Positions 24,732-33,448 of a DNA stretch of 64,000 bases are shown in pieces. The notes beneath the pieces were generated by a model, which searched no databases, had not been told where the DNA came from, and saw only the letters and a list, made by a program, of their open reading frames with translations. The stretch lies in the NCBI GenBank assembly GCA_002435865.1, contig DIWV01000010.1:62001-126000 (forward strand), written 5' to 3'. A program made the position numbers and the translations under genes. Positions within the stretch are counted from its first letter, which is position 1. Each line of letters opens with the position of its first letter. The DNA comes from Cloacimonetes bacterium UBA6097 (lineage in GTDB: Bacteria > Cloacimonadota > Cloacimonadia > Cloacimonadales > Cloacimonadaceae).

Positions 24732-25643
24732 CTATTTTATTATCTGGAAAAAAAGTTTAAGCTCAGCCCCCATAGCAGCTTTTAATCTGGAGGGACCTTT
24801 TACGTTCGCTCCGCATAAATCGAAAGCTGTATACATTTTAGAAAGTTCATCAAACAGCTTCCAATATAGCATCAGGCTTGCTCCGGTCTTCATGTCCTGT
24901 GGTTCTGAGGCTGTTATCCAGGCATATGCTTGGGAGTTATTGTCATGAATTATCATCATTGAACTTACGATTTGCCCTTGCCTGCAAATATTGTACTGCT
25001 CAATGATATTATGTTTGTATAGCTTGTTTATCATAGCCAGAAGAGAAGCTTTGTCAACATTAAAGGGATGGCTTTTCCGTTTGTACATTTCATACAGTAA
25101 ATACAGCAATCTATCCGGATCAAAGTTATTATTAAAATCGTATCCCTGCTTCTCAGCATTGCGCAGAGTAGTCATTTCGTTATTAAAAAAATCAACTTTT
25201 TGCGATAGGTTCCTGATAAAGGTGTATTGCGGTTTTACTGATAATCCGGAGTCCTTAAAACCTCTTGTGTCATACTGCTCAGGATTAAGATTGATAACAA
25301 TTCTTTTATAATTTTTGTTGAGAAAAGCACCTATTTCTTTGATTATTTCGTATTGCTGCAGGAGTTCCCTGTTGGGCAGTTTCTTTTCCTGTGTGTCAAA
25401 AACCAAAGGACTGTAATATACCAGGGTGGGATTATAAGCTTTTTTTAGCGTAATAAAGCTCTTTTCATAGATTGGGAGATAGGCAACGGGATTGTCTTTT
25501 TTGTAACAAACCAGTACTTTAGGAGAGATATTATATAGTTCTGCCACTGCCTGCATCCAATGGGGATTGAACCAGACAGGTAAAGAAGTTTTGAGAAAGT
25601 TAGCTTGCTCAGGAGTAACTAGTTTACAAATTATACTGTCCAC
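24732..25643 (-). CDS. GNAT/FemAB-like acyltransferase
   Basis: A 303-residue protein that reads as a double-GNAT fold of the FemAB/BioF2-like type. Features are a tryptophan-rich start (VWFNPHWMQAVAELY), AYLPIYEK, an INLNPEQYD segment and the second-half pattern VSSMMIIHDNNSQAYAWITASEP, then GASLMLYWKLFDELSK and FDLCGANVKGPSRLKAAMG, which matches the substrate-loading end of this group. These proteins add aminoacyl or acyl groups, often in cell-wall or lipid modification, but no substrate can be given. It lies 16 bp after the response-regulator gene, in the same direction. Confidence 0.6.
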   Translation of the reverse strand: MDSIICKLVTPEQANFLKTSLPVWFNPHWMQAVAELYNISPKVLVCYKKDNPVAYLPIYEKSFITLKKAYNPTLVYYSPLVFDTQEKKLPNRELLQQYEIIKEIGAFLNKNYKRIVINLNPEQYDTRGFKDSGLSVKPQYTFIRNLSQKVDFFNNEMTTLRNAEKQGYDFNNNFDPDRLLYLLYEMYKRKSHPFNVDKASLLAMINKLYKHNIIEQYNICRQGQIVSSMMIIHDNNSQAYAWITASEPQDMKTGASLMLYWKLFDELSKMYTAFDLCGANVKGPSRLKAAMGAELKLFFQIIK

Positions 25644-25659
25644 TTCCTGACCATATAAA

Positions 25660-26016
25660 TTACAGGTATTTTTGTACTGTTTCCAACAACTCTGATAATT
25701 GAAAAGGCTTGATTACGTAATCTGAAACACCTTCCACCATGGCTTTGTAAGCACTGTCTATCGTCGGATAGCCTGTCATGATGATGCAATAAATCTTGGG
25801 ATCATCTTTCATCAATTTTTCCATTACTTCCAGGCCATTCATTCCGGGCATTACCAAGTCTATTATAGCTAATTGATATTTGCCCATCTCGAACAAAGTC
25901 AATGCCTCTTCTCCACTCTCCGCCAAATCAACTTCATAATCATGACCGGAAAGGTATTCTCCAACTACTTCACGTAAAAGCCTGTCATCGTCAACTACAA
26001 GTATGCGAGCTAGCAT
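25660..26016 (-). CDS. Single-domain response regulator (receiver only)
   Basis: A 118-residue CheY-type receiver with no output domain. The acidic pocket is D9-D11 (VVDDDRLL), the phospho-accepting aspartate is D53 (IIDLVMPGMNG), the switch threonine is T81 (IMTGYP) and the conserved lysine K103 (VIKPFQ). No histidine kinase gene is nearby, so its partner is elsewhere. It probably signals by protein contact. It is followed 16 bp later by the acyltransferase gene. Its upstream region has a TTGACT box but no clear -10. Confidence 0.92.
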   Translation of the reverse strand: MLARILVVDDDRLLREVVGEYLSGHDYEVDLAESGEEALTLFEMGKYQLAIIDLVMPGMNGLEVMEKLMKDDPKIYCIIMTGYPTIDSAYKAMVEGVSDYVIKPFQLSELLETVQKYL

Positions 26017-26176
26017 TTTTCTACCTCATTCCTTTTTTATATATGAAACGTAGTTTTTATAAACTCTGTTAGTTAGTCAATAAAAAAAAACATATTTGAT
26101 AAATTAAAGGTAATATTCACCTCTTTTCACCTTAGTAATTGCCTGCTTCTCCCTTAGTCAATCGATTGGATATTCA

Positions 26177-26242
26177 AGGGAGATGCTAGGGTGATGCTAG
26201 GGTGCGACCCTTAGATGACCCTAGCATCTCCCTACAATCTCC
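26177..26242. repeat. 11-bp-period repeat array forming a long hairpin, AGGGTGATGCT type
   Basis: Six 11-mers in register (AGGGAGATGCT, AGGGTGATGCT, AGGGTGCGACC, CTTAGATGACC, CTAGCATCTCC, CTACAATCTCC). The first 57 bases form a near-perfect hairpin: two 27-base arms (26177-26203 and 26207-26233) with only three mismatches, around a GCG loop. It lies in the 357-bp gap (26017-26373) between the first tandem paralog's terminator and the response-regulator gene. The rest of the gap is A/T-rich and without a gene. There is no T-run, so it is not a simple terminator. Confidence 0.88.
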
Positions 26243-26310
26243 AAAGGATCGTTAAAGGAACAATAAAGCAATATAATGCCTGACTAACGCATTACTATCA
26301 TTACAAATTG

Positions 26311-26346
26311 GAAAAAAATAAACCGGCTGATCAGCACAGCCGGTTT
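26311..26346 (-). terminator. Rho-independent terminator of the third tandem paralog
   Basis: AAACCGGCTG (26320-26329) pairs with CAGCCGGTTT (26337-26346) as a perfect 10-bp stem, and the minus-strand 3' side runs into TATTTTTTTC. It lies 27 bp after the stop codon. Confidence 0.93.
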
Positions 26347-26373
26347 AAGATTTGTTAATTTTTTAATGATTTT

Positions 26374-28557
26374 TTACTTCAAAAGCATCATTTTACGGGT
26401 TTCTGTTCTTCCTTCTAAACTGAGTTTATATAAATATAAACCACTTGATACTGGTTTGTCATTATTATCTGTACCTTCCCAGTTGAGCTTGTGTTCCCCG
26501 GATGCCAGTTTACCTGTTGTAAGAGTCTTAACAAGTTGACCTTTGACATTGTAAATACTAAGGTCTGCTGATCCGTTCCTGGGCATTGTGAAACTGATGG
26601 TAGTTTCAGGATTAAACGGATTAGGATAATTCTGCTTCAGCAATTTGACAGCCAGAACAATAACAGGATCTGTATTCGAAACAGTATTTGGCAGAGGGAA
26701 TGTAATCTGCAATTCCAAGAATTTCGCATATCCGCCATTGTTCTGCCCAACAGCCGGATCCATTGCAAATGAACCCCAGGAAAGGTCATCATAGAACAAT
26801 AATGCCAGCTTGCCTACAAGGTGATTGTTTACAGTTGTAATGTACTTAATCTGGTCTGCGGGATATACCCACATCGGTTTCATGCCTGTCAAAGCAGGTG
26901 TTTCCACCTTGTTTAAAGAAAATGGCTCAGACCATGTCACGCCATAATCAGGAGAACAGGCAATCCAGATTTCAGGTGTATTAGCATAAGGTGCCAAATC
27001 AGGATAGGTTGTGACATAATTGTTGTACAGACGTGCCCTGTTGCAATCCTGCCAGACTGCTGCCATCATGCCCTGCGCATTAGGCTCAGATATTTTAAAA
27101 TTATTATAATGAAACATCATAGCATCTGAATGTACCGTGTCGTCCCAGTAAGGAAAGGGCCAGGTTGTAACCATTAAAGGATAACCGTTGTCCGGGTCAT
27201 TGGGATCATCCGGATTGGTATAGTATTCATCAACAAGACCATCCCCATCATTATCCCAGGGCAGCCATAAAAGTGTATCAACAGGTGTACCAGCTATAGG
27301 ATAAATCTCCCTGATAGAAAATGTGTTTGTATTAATGTCAAAAACCAGGTCCTTTACAGTTTGCATGGTCGGGAAAAATTGTGTACTTAATTCACCATTA
27401 ATTATCTCTCGGTAATATTGCCCCCAGAGTGCTTCCACGTGAATTTTGGCGTTTACAGTATCTATAACTGCATTGATATGGGATGAATTACCGATAGACC
27501 ACAATAATGGATACCAGGGTGCACCAAATACATAATCCCCGGTTCCGTAATTGTCACGTGGACTCCAACTGGGATATTCACTACTGCCGGTGTATCTGGT
27601 CCACCTGCCATATCCATAATTGTCACAGACAAAAGCATCCAGGTCAGGTTCTATCAATTCACTTTCAGGATTAAGAGTACGGGCTCCATGATATCCTATA
27701 TAGTATAAACGCCCATCGTTACCAACTGTAAAAGTAAAATTGGGACGTCGGTAATTTACCGTATCATGATTCCAGGCATCAAGGGTAGGAATAGATATAT
27801 AACTCCAGACAAAAAGAGAATCACTATCCAGCATGTCTCCATCGAAGTCAGCATAAGCTATCTTAACATTTTCTACCGGATAGGTTGTATGTGTAGCATA
27901 ATTGCGTGCTAACACATAAACTCTGCGTTTCCCGGCAAAAGGTGACGGACCTATCTTTACAGTAGGCCAGATAAATTCATTATTTGTAGTATTGTAGGGA
28001 GGCGGTGACGGGTAAGGATTATCAAATACTACTTCGGGGTTCCTTGGCAACCCAAAATAAAATAAATCAGCAGATAGCACCACTTCTAAATAATCATCAT
28101 TATCAATATCTGCATGCCAGGCATAAATAGGTCTTCCTGACACAGGGTCGACATCGATAGAAGGATAACCTTCCCAGAACTGCCAGGGCGTTAGTTCATT
28201 CATGTTAGCTACTACGCCATTATCACTGATATAAGTATAGAATACTCGCCTCTGACCTGTGGCTGTTCTTTTACCATGGAAGGTTGCAAAATAACCTCCA
28301 TAGGTAGGATTAGGCTGAACACATAAAGGAAGGCTGTTATATCCTCCAATCATGTAATCGTAATAAGAAAACAGGTAGGAAACGGGATTGATGCTAAACT
28401 CAACAATGCATGAATCCGGTCTGGTTGGTTGCACAAATCTTTCTTTAGCTACAAAGTCAGATTGTCTCTTAAATGGTCCGGGAAGCATGTAATCATCAGC
28501 AAGCAGGATGCAGATAACAACTACCAGCAGCAGAATAAGCAATAAACCCTTTTTCAT
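26374..28557 (-). CDS. Secreted protein with Asp-box and type-A sorting domain (tandem paralog 3)
   Basis: A 727-residue surface or secreted protein. It has a signal peptide (about 1-21), a long beta-rich region, a calcium-type loop DNDGDGLVDEYYTNPDDPND (near 430), an Asp-box SPDYGVTW (near 535) as found in sialidase-type beta-propellers, and a C-terminal sorting domain starting at LKQNYPNPFNPETTISF and ending ETRKMMLLK. It is the most diverged of three tandem copies: near residue 335 it has YGTGDYVFGAPWYPLLW where the other two share a longer insert. No glycosidase catalytic residues are identified. It has its own promoter (28630-28659) and terminator. Function unknown. Confidence 0.85.
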   Translation of the reverse strand: MKKGLLLILLLVVVICILLADDYMLPGPFKRQSDFVAKERFVQPTRPDSCIVEFSINPVSYLFSYYDYMIGGYNSLPLCVQPNPTYGGYFATFHGKRTATGQRRVFYTYISDNGVVANMNELTPWQFWEGYPSIDVDPVSGRPIYAWHADIDNDDYLEVVLSADLFYFGLPRNPEVVFDNPYPSPPPYNTTNNEFIWPTVKIGPSPFAGKRRVYVLARNYATHTTYPVENVKIAYADFDGDMLDSDSLFVWSYISIPTLDAWNHDTVNYRRPNFTFTVGNDGRLYYIGYHGARTLNPESELIEPDLDAFVCDNYGYGRWTRYTGSSEYPSWSPRDNYGTGDYVFGAPWYPLLWSIGNSSHINAVIDTVNAKIHVEALWGQYYREIINGELSTQFFPTMQTVKDLVFDINTNTFSIREIYPIAGTPVDTLLWLPWDNDGDGLVDEYYTNPDDPNDPDNGYPLMVTTWPFPYWDDTVHSDAMMFHYNNFKISEPNAQGMMAAVWQDCNRARLYNNYVTTYPDLAPYANTPEIWIACSPDYGVTWSEPFSLNKVETPALTGMKPMWVYPADQIKYITTVNNHLVGKLALLFYDDLSWGSFAMDPAVGQNNGGYAKFLELQITFPLPNTVSNTDPVIVLAVKLLKQNYPNPFNPETTISFTMPRNGSADLSIYNVKGQLVKTLTTGKLASGEHKLNWEGTDNNDKPVSSGLYLYKLSLEGRTETRKMMLLK

Positions 28558-28629
28558 GGTTCCTCCCTTAAAAAAAGTATGGGTTTAAAATCTATATTTC
28601 CGATTAATCTGATAATTAACTTACAATAA

Positions 28630-28659
28630 CAAACTAACTCACACATATTGGAGTGTCAA
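28630..28659 (-). promoter_or_regulatory. Candidate promoter of tandem paralog 3
   Basis: On the minus strand TTGACA (28659-28654) is followed after 17 bp by TAGTTTG (28636-28630). The same spacing and a near-identical second box (GTTAATTTG) lie upstream of the neighbouring paralog. It lies about 75-100 bp upstream of the ATG. Confidence 0.6.
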
Positions 28660-28730
28660 TAATAAAATTACACTTCAATGATAAATACATAAAATTTTGA
28701 CTATGTAAGTTGGAAGATAGTTCAGCTATA

Positions 28731-28760
28731 AAAAAAACCGGCTGCACAAGCAACCGGTTT
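28731..28760 (-). terminator. Rho-independent terminator of tandem paralog 2
   Basis: AAACCGG pairs with CCGGTTT around a short loop, and the minus-strand 3' side runs into a long T-run (A-run at 28731-28737). It lies 26 bp after the stop codon and closely resembles the terminators of the two neighbouring paralogs. Confidence 0.92.
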
Positions 28761-28786
28761 CTGCTAATTGACTTAATTATAGTTTT

Positions 28787-30994
28787 TTATTTCAATAGCA
28801 TCATTTTGCGGGTTTCTACTTTGCCATTGGCATTTAACTTATAGAAATAAAGACCGCTGGAAACAGGTTTATTGTTATTATCAAGGCCTTTCCAGGTAAA
28901 CCTGTTGTCCCCTTTAGCAACATTTCCATTCACAAGCGTTTTAACTAACTGACCTTTAGTATTATAAATACTAAGGTTTGCTGTTCCTGTTTTTGGCATA
29001 CTAAAACTGATGGTAGTTTCCGGATTAAACGGATTGGGATAATTCTGTTTCAGCATTGTAATTGCTGGTACAACTACAGGGTCATTATTGGAAACATCGA
29101 GCGGGAAAGTAATCTCAAGTTCCATAAATCTTACATATCCGCCATCGTTCTGACCTTCAGGAGGATCCTGCTGGAATGAACCCCAGGATATATCATCATA
29201 AAACAAAATACCAAGTTTACCTTTCTCTTTGCCTTCTGTAGTAACACCGGTGTATTTAACTTTGTCTGCGGGATATACCCACATCGGCTTAATTCCTAAA
29301 GCTGTGAATTGAGGAGTTTCTACTTTATTAAGAGAATAAGCGTCTGACCACGTATAACCATAATCAGGTGAAACAGAAATGAATATTTCCGGGACATCAG
29401 CAAAATCTATGTAATCCAGATTGCCGTTTTCATTGTAAAGTCTTGCACGGTTTGAATCCTGCCAGACTGCGGCCATCATACCATGTTCATTGGGAGGGGT
29501 TATCTTTGTATTACTGTAATGAAAGAACATGGCATCACCGGCAATTGCATCATTCCAGTGCGGGAAGGGGAAAGTTGATACTGACAAAGGATAACCGTTG
29601 TCAGGATCATTAGGATCGTCAGGGTTGGTATAGAATTCATCAACAAGACCATCCCCATCATTATCCCAGGGCAGCCATATAGCAGTGTCGTATGGAGTTC
29701 CTGCAATCGGGTATATTTCTCTGGTTGAAAAAGTATTTGTATTGACATCAAATACTAAATCTTTGACTATCTGCATAGTGGGATGCCAGTAAGCTGCTAT
29801 CTCACCATTTTCCATTCCCCTGAAATAATTTGCCCACAAGGCAGGGATGTGCACCTTACCATGCATATCATCAATCACTGCATTTATGTGTGCAGAATTG
29901 CCAATTTCCCAAAATACTGAGTCATCAGGAACAGGCACGTCTCCTACAGTGAAGATTCCAGTTCCACTTCCATAATTATCATGGGGATTCCAACTATTGT
30001 ATCTGCTTACAGCAGTTGTCCGAGTCCATGTGCCTTGTCCGTAATTGTCGCAGACAAAAGCATCCAGATCTGATTCGTATAAATCATCTTCTGCCGGAGT
30101 CAATATGCTGCCTACATGATAACCTATGTAGTATATACGGCCATCATTTCCAACTGTAAATGCAAAATTGGGGCGGCGCCAGACATTCGTATCATGATTC
30201 CAGGCATCTAAAGTAGGGATATTGGTAAAACTCCAGGTAAGGTTGCTCCCCGTTTCCAGCATATCTCCGTCAAAATCAGCATAAGCAATCTTGACGTTTT
30301 CTACTGGATATGAAGTATGAGTTACAGCATTTCGCACCAGAACATAAGCACGGCGCATACCTGCTACCGGTGAGGGACCAATCTGAACTGTAGGCCAGAT
30401 AAATTCATTATTAGTAGTATTGTAAGGAGCGGGTAACGATGACGGATTGTTGAATATCACGACAGGATCGCTGATTAAACCTGCTGCTCCAAACAGGAAA
30501 GCATCGTAAGCGAATTGCACTTCCAGTTCTGCATCAGCATCTACATTAACATGCCAGGCATATAATGGTTTTCCGGATACTGGATCAACAGCTATACCCG
30601 GATAACCTTCCCAGTTTTGGACATTTGTATGTTCATTCATGTTTTCAACAACACCTGTATCGCTAATATAGCTATAGAATACACGTCTTTGACCAGTAGC
30701 CGTGCGCTTACCATGAAAAGCCATGAAGTATCCGCCATAAGTAGGATCTGGTTCAACACATAACGGGAGGTCATTGTAACCACCTATCATGTAATCATAG
30801 TAAGAAAATAATAAATTAAGCGGATTTACAGTAAACTCTACTATGATAGAATCAGGTCTGGACGGTTGAACAAATCGTTCTTTTGTTTGTGCTGCAGTCA
30901 GGTTCCTCTGTGGTCCGGGCAGCATATAATCTTCAGCAAAAATAACACTGACAAGTATTAACAGCGTTATTATTAATAATAACCCTCTTTTCAT
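28787..30994 (-). CDS. Secreted protein with Asp-box and type-A sorting domain (tandem paralog 2)
   Basis: A 735-residue product, closely similar to the copy downstream and most similar to the copy upstream, with which it shares the segment NSWNPHDNYGSGTGIFTVGD. It has a signal peptide (about 1-20), the conserved start EDYMLPGPQ, FHGKRTATGQRR (a near-invariant block in all three), the loop DNDGDGLVDEFYTNPDDPND, an Asp-box SPDYGYTW, and the C-terminal domain with LKQNYPNPFNPETTISF ending VETRKMMLLK. Promoter and terminator flank it, so it can be expressed alone. The role is unknown; the architecture suggests a beta-propeller exposed on the surface. Confidence 0.85.
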   Translation of the reverse strand: MKRGLLLIITLLILVSVIFAEDYMLPGPQRNLTAAQTKERFVQPSRPDSIIVEFTVNPLNLLFSYYDYMIGGYNDLPLCVEPDPTYGGYFMAFHGKRTATGQRRVFYSYISDTGVVENMNEHTNVQNWEGYPGIAVDPVSGKPLYAWHVNVDADAELEVQFAYDAFLFGAAGLISDPVVIFNNPSSLPAPYNTTNNEFIWPTVQIGPSPVAGMRRAYVLVRNAVTHTSYPVENVKIAYADFDGDMLETGSNLTWSFTNIPTLDAWNHDTNVWRRPNFAFTVGNDGRIYYIGYHVGSILTPAEDDLYESDLDAFVCDNYGQGTWTRTTAVSRYNSWNPHDNYGSGTGIFTVGDVPVPDDSVFWEIGNSAHINAVIDDMHGKVHIPALWANYFRGMENGEIAAYWHPTMQIVKDLVFDVNTNTFSTREIYPIAGTPYDTAIWLPWDNDGDGLVDEFYTNPDDPNDPDNGYPLSVSTFPFPHWNDAIAGDAMFFHYSNTKITPPNEHGMMAAVWQDSNRARLYNENGNLDYIDFADVPEIFISVSPDYGYTWSDAYSLNKVETPQFTALGIKPMWVYPADKVKYTGVTTEGKEKGKLGILFYDDISWGSFQQDPPEGQNDGGYVRFMELEITFPLDVSNNDPVVVPAITMLKQNYPNPFNPETTISFSMPKTGTANLSIYNTKGQLVKTLVNGNVAKGDNRFTWKGLDNNNKPVSSGLYFYKLNANGKVETRKMMLLK

Positions 30995-31068
30995 TAGTAC
31001 CTCCCTTGTAAGGTATTTTATTTTTTATATCCTAAATTACAAAGACTCAAGTACATTAGCGCTAATTA

Positions 31069-31098
31069 CAAATTAACGTAGTATGATATGATTGTCAA
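31069..31098 (-). promoter_or_regulatory. Candidate promoter of tandem paralog 2
   Basis: On the minus strand TTGACA (31098-31093) is followed after 17 bp by TAATTTG (31075-31069). The layout matches the promoter before tandem paralog 3. It lies about 75-105 bp upstream of the ATG at 30994. Confidence 0.62.
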
Positions 31099-31161
31099 CA
31101 TAAAATTATACTACATCAATATTTAAATCAAAGTATGCAGTTTAACAAACGTGGTTCTTCC

Positions 31162-31192
31162 AAAAAAAACCGGCTGCATAAGCAACCGGTTT
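31162..31192 (-). terminator. Rho-independent terminator of tandem paralog 1
   Basis: AAACCGG (31167-31173) pairs with CCGGTTT (31186-31192) and the minus-strand 3' side runs into an eight-base T-run. It lies 25 bp after the stop codon. Confidence 0.92.
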
Positions 31193-31217
31193 TGATTTAG
31201 AGCATTTAAAGTATTGA

Positions 31218-33413
31218 TTATTTCATCAACATCATTTTGCGGGTTTCTAAACTGCCATTAGCATTAAGTTTATAGAAATATAATCCGCTGGAAACGCTGT
31301 TATTATTATTATCAGTTCCCTTCCATGTGAGCTTGTGTTCACCGGAAGCAAGGTTACCATTAACAAGAGTTTTCACAAGTTGACCCTTTGTATTATAAAT
31401 ACTCAGGTTGGCTGTTCCATTCTTAGGCATAGTGAAACTAATAGTTGTTTCGGGGTTGAAAGGATTGGGATAATTCTGTTTCAGCATTGTGACTGCTGGT
31501 GTATTGGCTTGGTCGTCATTAGATACAGATGGAGGAAATGCTATATTTAGTTCCATAAACCTTACATAACCACCATCATTTTGTCCAACAGGTCCATCTA
31601 TTGCGTATGCACCCCAGGATATATCATCAAAGAACATTACTGCAAGTTTACCAATTTTACGACCGTTTTCAGTGGTAACATATTTAACCTGGTCAGCAGG
31701 ATACACCCACATAGGTTTCATTCCAGCCAACTCAGGTGTTTCAACTTTATTCAGTGTAACAGGTTCAGACCAGGTCATACCATAGTCTGGTGAGCAGGAA
31801 ATGTATATCTCCGGTACATCAGCAAAGGCTGCATAATCAAGATTTCCAAGTTCATTATAGAGTCTGGCACGATTAGAATCCTGCCAAACTGCTGCCATCA
31901 TACCCTGAGCATTCGGAGGAGTAATTTTGGTATTACTGTAATGGAAAAACATCGCATCTGTATGAACTGCATCATCCCAATACGGGAAGGGATAAGTAGA
32001 TGATGAAAGTGGATAGCCGTTGTCAGGATCATTGGGGTCGTCAGGATTGGTATAGAATTCATCTACAAGACCATCCCCATCATTATCCCAGGGCAACCAG
32101 GTAATATTATCTGTAGGTGTGCCTGCCACAGGATACAGTTCTCTGATTTCAAATGCCTGTGTATTTACATCATATACAAGATCCTTAACTATTTGCATCG
32201 TTGGGTGCCAATATGTCGAAATCTCTCCATTTTCTGTTCCTCTATATAGGTTCGCCCATAAAGCAGATAAATGTACTTTACCGTGCAGCTCATCCATAAC
32301 TGCATTTGTATGTGCTGAATTATAAATCTCCCAAAAAACAGAGTCATCAGGAACAGGTACATCGCCAACAGTAAAGATTCCAGTTCCACTCCCATAATTA
32401 TCATGGGGATTCCAACTGTTGTATCTGCTAACTGCAGTATATCTTTGCCATGTGCCTTGTCCATAATTGTCACACACAAAAGCATCAAGATCTGGCTCAT
32501 ACAAATCAGCTTCCGGTGATAATACCGTTGCAGTATGATAACCGACATAATATATTCTGCCGTCATTACCTACTGTAAAAGCAAAATTGGGCCGACGGTG
32601 AATTACTGTGTCATGATTCCAGGCATCCAAAGTAGGAATGGATGTATAGCTCCATGTAAGAGCTGTACCCATTTCCAGCATATCTGCATTGAAATCAGCA
32701 TAAGCTATTTTAACGTTCTCACTTGGATAAGTTGTATGAGTAACAGCATTACGAGCTAATACATACACACGACGCATACCGGCAGTAGGTGAAGGTCCTA
32801 TCTGAACGGTAGGCCAGATATATTCATTATTGGTTGTATTGTATGGAGCTGGTAAGGTTGAAGGATTATTAACTACTATAACTGGATCACTAATTAAACC
32901 AGCAGCACCAAACAAGAAAGCATCCCATGCTAACTGAACTTCGTATTCAGCATCTGTATCAGCATCAACATGCCAGGCATAAATTGGCTTACCGGATAAA
33001 GGGTCAACACCAATTGAAGGATACCCTTCCCAATTCTGCACATTTGTCAGTTCGTTCATGTTTTCTATAACTCCGTTATCACTAATGTAGCTATAGAATG
33101 CACGTCTTTGACCAGTAGCAGTTCTTTTGCCATGAAATGTGAGGAAATATCCGCCGTAAGTTGGATCAGGCTGTACACTCATAGGAAGGTCATTGTATCC
33201 ACCAATCATGTAGTCATAATAAGACAATAACAAATTGAGCGGATTTACGCTGAATGTTACAATCAGTGTATCTGTTCTCGTAGGCTGGATAGATTTTTCT
33301 TTCTCCCTAACCGCTGTTAAATTCATCTGGGGTCCGGGAAGCATGTAATCTTCTGCAAAAATGACGCTCACAAAAACTATAAGCGCCAGTATCAGCAATA
33401 AACCTTTTTTCAT
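31218..33413 (-). CDS. Secreted protein with Asp-box and type-A sorting domain (tandem paralog 1)
   Basis: A 731-residue protein with a signal peptide (about 1-20), EDYMLPGPQ at the mature start, the shared blocks FHGKRTATGQRR and TLDAWNHDT, the loop DNDGDGLVDEFYTNPDDPND, an Asp-box SPDYGMTW and a C-terminal sorting domain (LKQNYPNPFNPETTISF, ending LETRKMMLMK). It lies only 35 bp after the PorV-like gene, in the same direction, so it can be read from the promoter of the upstream transport genes, while the next two copies have their own. This is the copy most likely to be co-expressed with the receptor system. Confidence 0.85.
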   Translation of the reverse strand: MKKGLLLILALIVFVSVIFAEDYMLPGPQMNLTAVREKEKSIQPTRTDTLIVTFSVNPLNLLLSYYDYMIGGYNDLPMSVQPDPTYGGYFLTFHGKRTATGQRRAFYSYISDNGVIENMNELTNVQNWEGYPSIGVDPLSGKPIYAWHVDADTDAEYEVQLAWDAFLFGAAGLISDPVIVVNNPSTLPAPYNTTNNEYIWPTVQIGPSPTAGMRRVYVLARNAVTHTTYPSENVKIAYADFNADMLEMGTALTWSYTSIPTLDAWNHDTVIHRRPNFAFTVGNDGRIYYVGYHTATVLSPEADLYEPDLDAFVCDNYGQGTWQRYTAVSRYNSWNPHDNYGSGTGIFTVGDVPVPDDSVFWEIYNSAHTNAVMDELHGKVHLSALWANLYRGTENGEISTYWHPTMQIVKDLVYDVNTQAFEIRELYPVAGTPTDNITWLPWDNDGDGLVDEFYTNPDDPNDPDNGYPLSSSTYPFPYWDDAVHTDAMFFHYSNTKITPPNAQGMMAAVWQDSNRARLYNELGNLDYAAFADVPEIYISCSPDYGMTWSEPVTLNKVETPELAGMKPMWVYPADQVKYVTTENGRKIGKLAVMFFDDISWGAYAIDGPVGQNDGGYVRFMELNIAFPPSVSNDDQANTPAVTMLKQNYPNPFNPETTISFTMPKNGTANLSIYNTKGQLVKTLVNGNLASGEHKLTWKGTDNNNNSVSSGLYFYKLNANGSLETRKMMLMK

Positions 33414-33448
33414 TGATTACCTCCAGTAATATTATTAGTTTAGGTTCA

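Noticed and set aside
26374..33413. Calling the three paralogs sialidases
   Set aside because: Only a single Asp-box each is visible; no sialidase catalytic residues (arginine triad, FRIP motif) were found.
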